Positions 59,722 to 64,000 of a DNA stretch of 64,000 nucleotides are shown here, piece by piece. Location of the stretch: NCBI GenBank assembly GCA_019323515.1, contig JAHWHG010000007.1, forward strand, positions 1-64,000, read 5' to 3'. This stretch comes from Candidatus Woesearchaeota archaeon. Lineage in GTDB: Archaea; Nanobdellota; Nanobdellia; Woesearchaeales; JAHWHD01. The notes under the pieces were generated by a model. The model saw only the letters and a list, made by a program, of their open reading frames with translations, did no database searches and was not told the origin of the DNA. Position 1 is the first letter of the stretch, and each line of letters begins with the position of its first letter. The position numbers and the translations under genes were made by a program.

Positions 59722-62534
59722 CTTTTAAAATATCTCTCCCTCAAATCCTCAAGCCCTGTATCTATCAAACGATAACCAGCAGAGGTAATATGGAATCTCT
59801 CATCATCTCTTACAGTACCTATCTCTTCAACATAAGTTCCATTCATCATCTTCTCAAACTCTTTCATCTTAGAAGGATGAATACTCACTAAAAATCTTCC
59901 AGGAGTCTCTGAAAAAAGCACTTTATCAAGCCTAACAAAACCTATCTCAACATTATCAAGGATTACATCAACACCAAGGTCTCCTGCAACAGAGCAATTA
60001 GCCAAAGCATACCCAAGACCGCCTTTAGAGATATATTGGCAGGAATTTAGCAACCCGATTGCATTACTCAATAACTCATACCTCTTCTTAATAAGACCAA
60101 GGTTTGACTTAGGAACATTCATACCAACTTCACCATGCATTCTATAATACTCACTTCCACCCAGTTCATCTTCAGTCTTACCTACAACATATACAACATC
60201 ACCAGGCATCTTAAAGTCACATGTAGTTATTGTTGATTCATCTGCAACTACACCAAGAGCAGATATCAAAAGATCAGGCCTTGCCTTTTTAACTCCATAA
60301 GGAGTCTTAACCTGCATCGATGTACTATCCTTTCCAGAGATCCTTGGCCCTCCAAATACAAGCTCAGCATCAGCTGCTCCTTTCAGCATCCTCATCACTT
60401 TAGCAGCCACTAACTTATCCTCCTCAGGCTTTGGGCATGTTGTATTTCCATTATTTACTATCCTATCAAGATTTCCACCAAGAGCTATTATCTTTCCATA
60501 CGCCTCAACAACATTATTCACACCCATATGATAAGCATCAATATCACCATAAAGAGGATTCCCTCCATAAGATTCAATCACAACCTCTTTCTCACCTAAA
60601 ACTGGACGCTTTGCAACTGCGTCACTCTTTCCTCTGCCTAGGCCAACCATCGGCTTGACAATTGTCCCTCCCTGGACCTCATGGTCATACCTCTCAAACA
60701 TCCAGTTATAGTTCAAAAGATTTGGCTGCTCCAGTAGTCTCAAGAATACATCTGTAAGATTATCATATTCAGGAAGTTTAGGCTCGCTTCCTTCATAAGG
60801 CTGCCAGTGCGCCTCTATTGTCATCCTAGGAACACCGCCATGCAAAAAATCAATAGGCAAGTACCCAATGACCTTACCTTGATCCTTCACCTCATAATAT
60901 CCTGAATCATTAAACTCAGCAACAACAGTTGCATTAACATTAAAATGTTTACACAGCTCAAGAACCTTCTCAAGATTCTCAGGCTTTGCAACAACAATAC
61001 CTCTCTCCTGCGACTCTGAGACAAGCTTCTCCCATCCAGTAAGACCTTTATACTTCTCAGGAACATCAGAAAGGTCAAGAACAGCTCCACCAGATATCTC
61101 AGCAAGCTCACCTACCGCAGAGTTCCAGCCACCAGCACCGCAATCCTGGCAAGCCTCAATCAAACCTTTATCCCTTAAAGCTAAAACAGCCTCAAACATA
61201 CACCTCTGCACAATAGGGTTACCAATCTGCACACTCTGGTTTATATCCTGGCTCTCATGCGAATCTGAACTTAGTTCTTCAGAAGAACATGTTGCACCAT
61301 GAATCCCATCCTTTCCTACGCTGCCTCCCAAAGATATAGCAAGATATCCAGGCTTAACAATCTTTATATGTGTCTTCCTTCCATTGATTTCAGAGAGCGC
61401 AACACCAGTAGCACCAACATAGATTGCAGGCTTCTCCCAACCAAGATCAAATTGCACACTTCCAAGTATAGTTGGCTCTCCTTCTTTGTTACCATAATCC
61501 TCAACACCGTCAACAACCCCTTCTAGCATCTCAGAATCAGCTACACGAAAATGACACTGGCTTGATACTATCTTCATACCTATCCCAGTCTCGTTAATGT
61601 CCCTAAACACACCACCTGAACCAGTATTAGCTCCTCCAAAAGGATACAATTTAGAAGGATGATTATGGGTCTCAACCTTATGCGAAAGATTATATCTATC
61701 ATTCAACTTAATTACACCAGAATTATCATGGAACACTGAAACAATCCAACCAATCTTCTCCATTATCTCATAGGTAGTTTTCTGGATTATTGACTTGAAA
61801 AGACTATCCACTACTTCAGGAAGACCGCTTTCATCATTAGGATCATCAGAAACATATTTCCAGCGAGCATTGAACTTCTTATGCTTGCAATGCTCTGACC
61901 ATGTCTGAGCTATAGCCTCAAGCTCAGCATCAGTTATCCCATCAAGGCCAAGTTCCTCTCTTTTAGCAACAAATTTCTCATCTAAAAACTTCTGCTTTAT
62001 AGCTCTTAACTCATCAATATTAAGAGACAACAACCTTTCATCATTCACCCTCAAAAGCCCTTCATCATCCAGACCAACAAAGTCTACATACTTAAAAGTA
62101 TCAACCTCAGGCAACTTAACATCAGGAAAATGATACTCTAACAAACTACCAGACCTATAATCGTTCACAAGACCATTACCCAGCTTGACCATAGAATTCT
62201 TTCTTAACAAGTACATTTCTGAGAAACTTACACCGCCAATGTTTCTTCCTATGACATCCTGGATAGCTTTCTGTACTACCTTATCCTCAGGCACAGTGAC
62301 TCCTGGTTTTGGACTAAGTTCAACTAGATAAGAATTGATTGGTATTGTTGGAAGCACTTGTTCATTTATCCGAATCTTATCAGCAATAGAATCAGCCAAA
62401 AGCCTTCTTATCGCAACCACTTCCTCATCAGTAAAATCATCACTGATATTATAGACCCTTATAGGAACCTTAGATAAGACCTCCTTAGAAGTATCAATAC
62501 TTTCCTTTGTCATCACTTCAATTCTTGTACTCAT
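59715..62534 (-). CDS. purL: FGAM synthase PurL with fused PurS-like N-terminus
   Basis: 939 residues without glutaminase domain. Residues 1-150 are PurS-like (IRVYNISDDFTDEEVVAIRR); then catalytic PurL: TWSEHCKHKKF, ETHNHPSKLYPFGGANTGSG, GSVGKDGIHGAT, DCGAGGWNSAV, GLGRGKSDA, FGGPRISGKDSTSMQV, SKGGLGYALANCSVAG. This is a long one-chain PurS-PurL, with PurQ separate. It adds the amide to FGAR. ATGA overlap with purM at its start (62531-62534). Confidence 0.94.
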   Translation of the reverse strand: MSTRIEVMTKESIDTSKEVLSKVPIRVYNISDDFTDEEVVAIRRLLADSIADKIRINEQVLPTIPINSYLVELSPKPGVTVPEDKVVQKAIQDVIGRNIGGVSFSEMYLLRKNSMVKLGNGLVNDYRSGSLLEYHFPDVKLPEVDTFKYVDFVGLDDEGLLRVNDERLLSLNIDELRAIKQKFLDEKFVAKREELGLDGITDAELEAIAQTWSEHCKHKKFNARWKYVSDDPNDESGLPEVVDSLFKSIIQKTTYEIMEKIGWIVSVFHDNSGVIKLNDRYNLSHKVETHNHPSKLYPFGGANTGSGGVFRDINETGIGMKIVSSQCHFRVADSEMLEGVVDGVEDYGNKEGEPTILGSVQFDLGWEKPAIYVGATGVALSEINGRKTHIKIVKPGYLAISLGGSVGKDGIHGATCSSEELSSDSHESQDINQSVQIGNPIVQRCMFEAVLALRDKGLIEACQDCGAGGWNSAVGELAEISGGAVLDLSDVPEKYKGLTGWEKLVSESQERGIVVAKPENLEKVLELCKHFNVNATVVAEFNDSGYYEVKDQGKVIGYLPIDFLHGGVPRMTIEAHWQPYEGSEPKLPEYDNLTDVFLRLLEQPNLLNYNWMFERYDHEVQGGTIVKPMVGLGRGKSDAVAKRPVLGEKEVVIESYGGNPLYGDIDAYHMGVNNVVEAYGKIIALGGNLDRIVNNGNTTCPKPEEDKLVAAKVMRMLKGAADAELVFGGPRISGKDSTSMQVKTPYGVKKARPDLLISALGVVADESTITTCDFKMPGDVVYVVGKTEDELGGSEYYRMHGEVGMNVPKSNLGLIKKRYELLSNAIGLLNSCQYISKGGLGYALANCSVAGDLGVDVILDNVEIGFVRLDKVLFSETPGRFLVSIHPSKMKEFEKMMNGTYVEEIGTVRDDERFHITSAGYRLIDTGLEDLRERYFKRW

Positions 62535-63598
62535 CTCAACCTATACTCCAATTCACCTTTATTCAATCCCTTACTCTTAATCGAGATACAATCTGCCTCA
62601 ATAATCTCACCACAGATTTTTGCACCAATTCCATACTCATCCGCTACCTCTATTATATCCTCAGGTTTTGGTGTCACAACCAACATTCCTTGACCCATGT
62701 TCCAAGTTCTATATGCCTCATAATCAGCGACTCCACCAAGCTTCTGAAGATCAATCATAGCCTCATGCGGTTCAAAAAGGTCATACAACCTAGCACCCTG
62801 GCCTCTCTTTAATATCCGAGAAAGATTCCCTGGAACACCTCCTCCAGTCACATGCACAATCCCTCTTATATCAGCTCTCTCATGTTCATCCATTTTACCA
62901 AGCATATTTAACATACATCTCGAATATATCACTGATGGCTCAAGCAGTTGCTTAGCCAAACTCTCTTGCTTATGCCATCTTTCACCAAAGCTCAACTCCA
63001 AAATCCTTCGGCATAGAGAATATCCATTTGACCTAAAACCATTGCTTCTAAGAGCAACAATTGCATTTGTAACTGAAATATCCTTATTAGGATTAGGGAT
63101 TACACCTTTTGATTTCCTATCAGGGTTCATAAAACCAATAGCAGTGCCAGACCACAAGATTGGAGATTCACCATAACCCTGAACCATATACCCTAATTCA
63201 GCACACTCTCCTCCTCCTAAAGCAACACTTGCATAATCAACCGCTTCGCCTAAACCTTTAGAGAGCTGCTTTGCAATCCCAGGTTCCATTCTGTTCCAGT
63301 CAATTGTATTTAACACTACTGCAGGTTCAAACCCATGACACACAAGATCATCAACAAGCATTGCCACTAAATCATGGCCTAAAGTATCATACTTTTCTAG
63401 CCTCTCTGCAACCTCAACCTTAGTACCGATACCATCACTAGTTGCAGCAACCAAAAGATTACCAACCCTTATAGCGCTGCAAAAACCACCTCTAGGCCTG
63501 ATAATATCCCTCCCTTGGATGACTTTAGAGGCATGCGACATTATCATAGAGACATCATGTCCTTTCTCAATATCAACACCTGCATCTTTATAATTCAT
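62531..63598 (-). CDS. purM: AIR synthetase PurM
   Basis: 355 residues from ATG 63598, which overlaps the guaB stop (TAATG) and follows AGGTG; a GTG further upstream at 63607 is inside that Shine-Dalgarno. Closes the imidazole ring to AIR. Motifs: VAATSDGIGTKVEVAE, DDLVCHGFEP, ALGGGECAELG, ALRSNGFRSNGYSL, HVTGGGVPGNL. Full length. Confidence 0.95.
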   Translation of the reverse strand: MNYKDAGVDIEKGHDVSMIMSHASKVIQGRDIIRPRGGFCSAIRVGNLLVAATSDGIGTKVEVAERLEKYDTLGHDLVAMLVDDLVCHGFEPAVVLNTIDWNRMEPGIAKQLSKGLGEAVDYASVALGGGECAELGYMVQGYGESPILWSGTAIGFMNPDRKSKGVIPNPNKDISVTNAIVALRSNGFRSNGYSLCRRILELSFGERWHKQESLAKQLLEPSVIYSRCMLNMLGKMDEHERADIRGIVHVTGGGVPGNLSRILKRGQGARLYDLFEPHEAMIDLQKLGGVADYEAYRTWNMGQGMLVVTPKPEDIIEVADEYGIGAKICGEIIEADCISIKSKGLNKGELEYRLR

Positions 63599-64000
63599 TA
63601 ACCCCACCTGGATTCATTATAAGTGCTTCCAAAATCTTTAACAAAAATATCATGAACATTACCTTCTTTCCTGCTTTGTTCAGAAATCAACTCAATCACA
63701 GCATTCTCCTGAAACTCTTTGATCCTTTCACAACCCGCACTGCTCATAGTAGCTTTTATCTTTGCTAAATCACGGACAAGATTTTCATCTAATAACCCTG
63801 CATAAGGAACAAACCCATCTACTCCTTCCTCAAACTTATTCTGTCCATAACGTTTCTCTGACCATGCCTGTGCTCTGCTGCTTCCCTCACCCCAGTAAGG
63901 CTTAGCATCAATCCCTCTAACCTTTGTCTTTCTTGTCGGACTCTCCTTAAATCTTGCAAAATACCTGCCCATCATAACAGAATCAGCACCAACTGCCAAA
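63598..64000 (-). CDS. guaB: IMP dehydrogenase-like protein, C-terminal part (partial)
   Basis: The gene enters from the right edge and only its last 134 residues are visible. AVGADSVMMGRYFARFKESP is the flavin-fold phosphate-binding motif GA-x-x-VM-[ML]-G of IMPDH/GMPR; WGEGSSRAQAW and the later EGVDGFVPYAG fit the active-site flap and C-terminal strand of IMPDH. Makes XMP from IMP. GMP reductase cannot be excluded from this part. First visible gene of the purine operon. Confidence 0.8.
   Translation of the reverse strand, partial: LAVGADSVMMGRYFARFKESPTRKTKVRGIDAKPYWGEGSSRAQAWSEKRYGQNKFEEGVDGFVPYAGLLDENLVRDLAKIKATMSSAGCERIKEFQENAVIELISEQSRKEGNVHDIFVKDFGSTYNESRWG

Noticed and set aside
1..64000. 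CRISPR arrays, insertion sequences, rRNA genes, replication origin
   Set aside because: I saw no regularly spaced repeats, transposase frames, rRNA-like sequence or Cdc6/ORB cluster in the window.

Overview
The window is a low-GC stretch of an archaeal chromosome, tightly packed and with no sign of virus, plasmid, CRISPR or insertion sequence. The archaeal assignment rests on what is encoded: Spt5/SecE, ribosomal proteins L35Ae and L11, a thermosome subunit, archaeal GluRS and LonB, EndoQ, DTD2-type D-aminoacyl-tRNA deacylase, Elp3, a mini-histone and a tRNA gene whose two introns fit bulge-helix-bulge (BHB) motifs. Promoters are TATA boxes, often 25-29 nt upstream of the start codon (leaderless genes), mixed with GGTGAT-type Shine-Dalgarno sites. 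FtsZ rather than only ESCRT, very small proteins (mini-histone, 56-residue AbrB protein) and many unrecognised membrane and coiled-coil proteins suggest a DPANN lineage such as a Woesearchaeota/Pacearchaeota relative. That placement is inference.

Layout. 1-10 kb: HD-domain and CBS proteins, thymidine kinase, EndoQ, a B12-type radical SAM protein, three tandem cupredoxin-like lipoproteins, two zinc-ribbon proteins with very basic tails, LonB and Maf. 10-15.2 kb: a surface operon with a pilin-like anchored protein carrying a C25 (gingipain/caspase-like) His/Cys pair, a secreted single-pass partner and a TctA-family permease. 15.2-28 kb: mostly unrecognised proteins around L35Ae, GluRS, a ParA ATPase, a mini-histone, a coiled-coil pair and the thermosome. 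28-33 kb: cytidylate kinase, FKBP, FtsZ, SecE, Spt5, L11.

33-37.5 kb holds a four-gene operon: an intracellular beta-propeller, a KaiC-like ATPase and two 7TM proteins with C-terminal DUF835. Directly upstream on the same strand is a tRNA-Ala(GGC) gene with two introns (37/38 and 59/60). 37.5-51.3 kb: transporters (MFS, DASS, Ca2+ P-type ATPase plus Ca2+/Na+ antiporter), DTD2, a beta-CASP nuclease, Elp3 and a NOL1/NOP2/Sun methyltransferase, with structured intergenic RNA near 43.6 kb.

51.3-64 kb is a single minus-strand purine operon, in transcription order guaB (partial), purM, purL, purQ, folD, purH, purC-purE fusion, purD, purN, purF. It covers every step from PRPP to IMP except adenylosuccinate lyase (PurB). 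The PurE half is of the animal-like class II type, which needs no PurK.

The items most worth a second look are the two-intron tRNA, the KaiC/DUF835/propeller operon, the anchored C25-like surface protein, and two genes whose Shine-Dalgarno sites point to AUA start codons.
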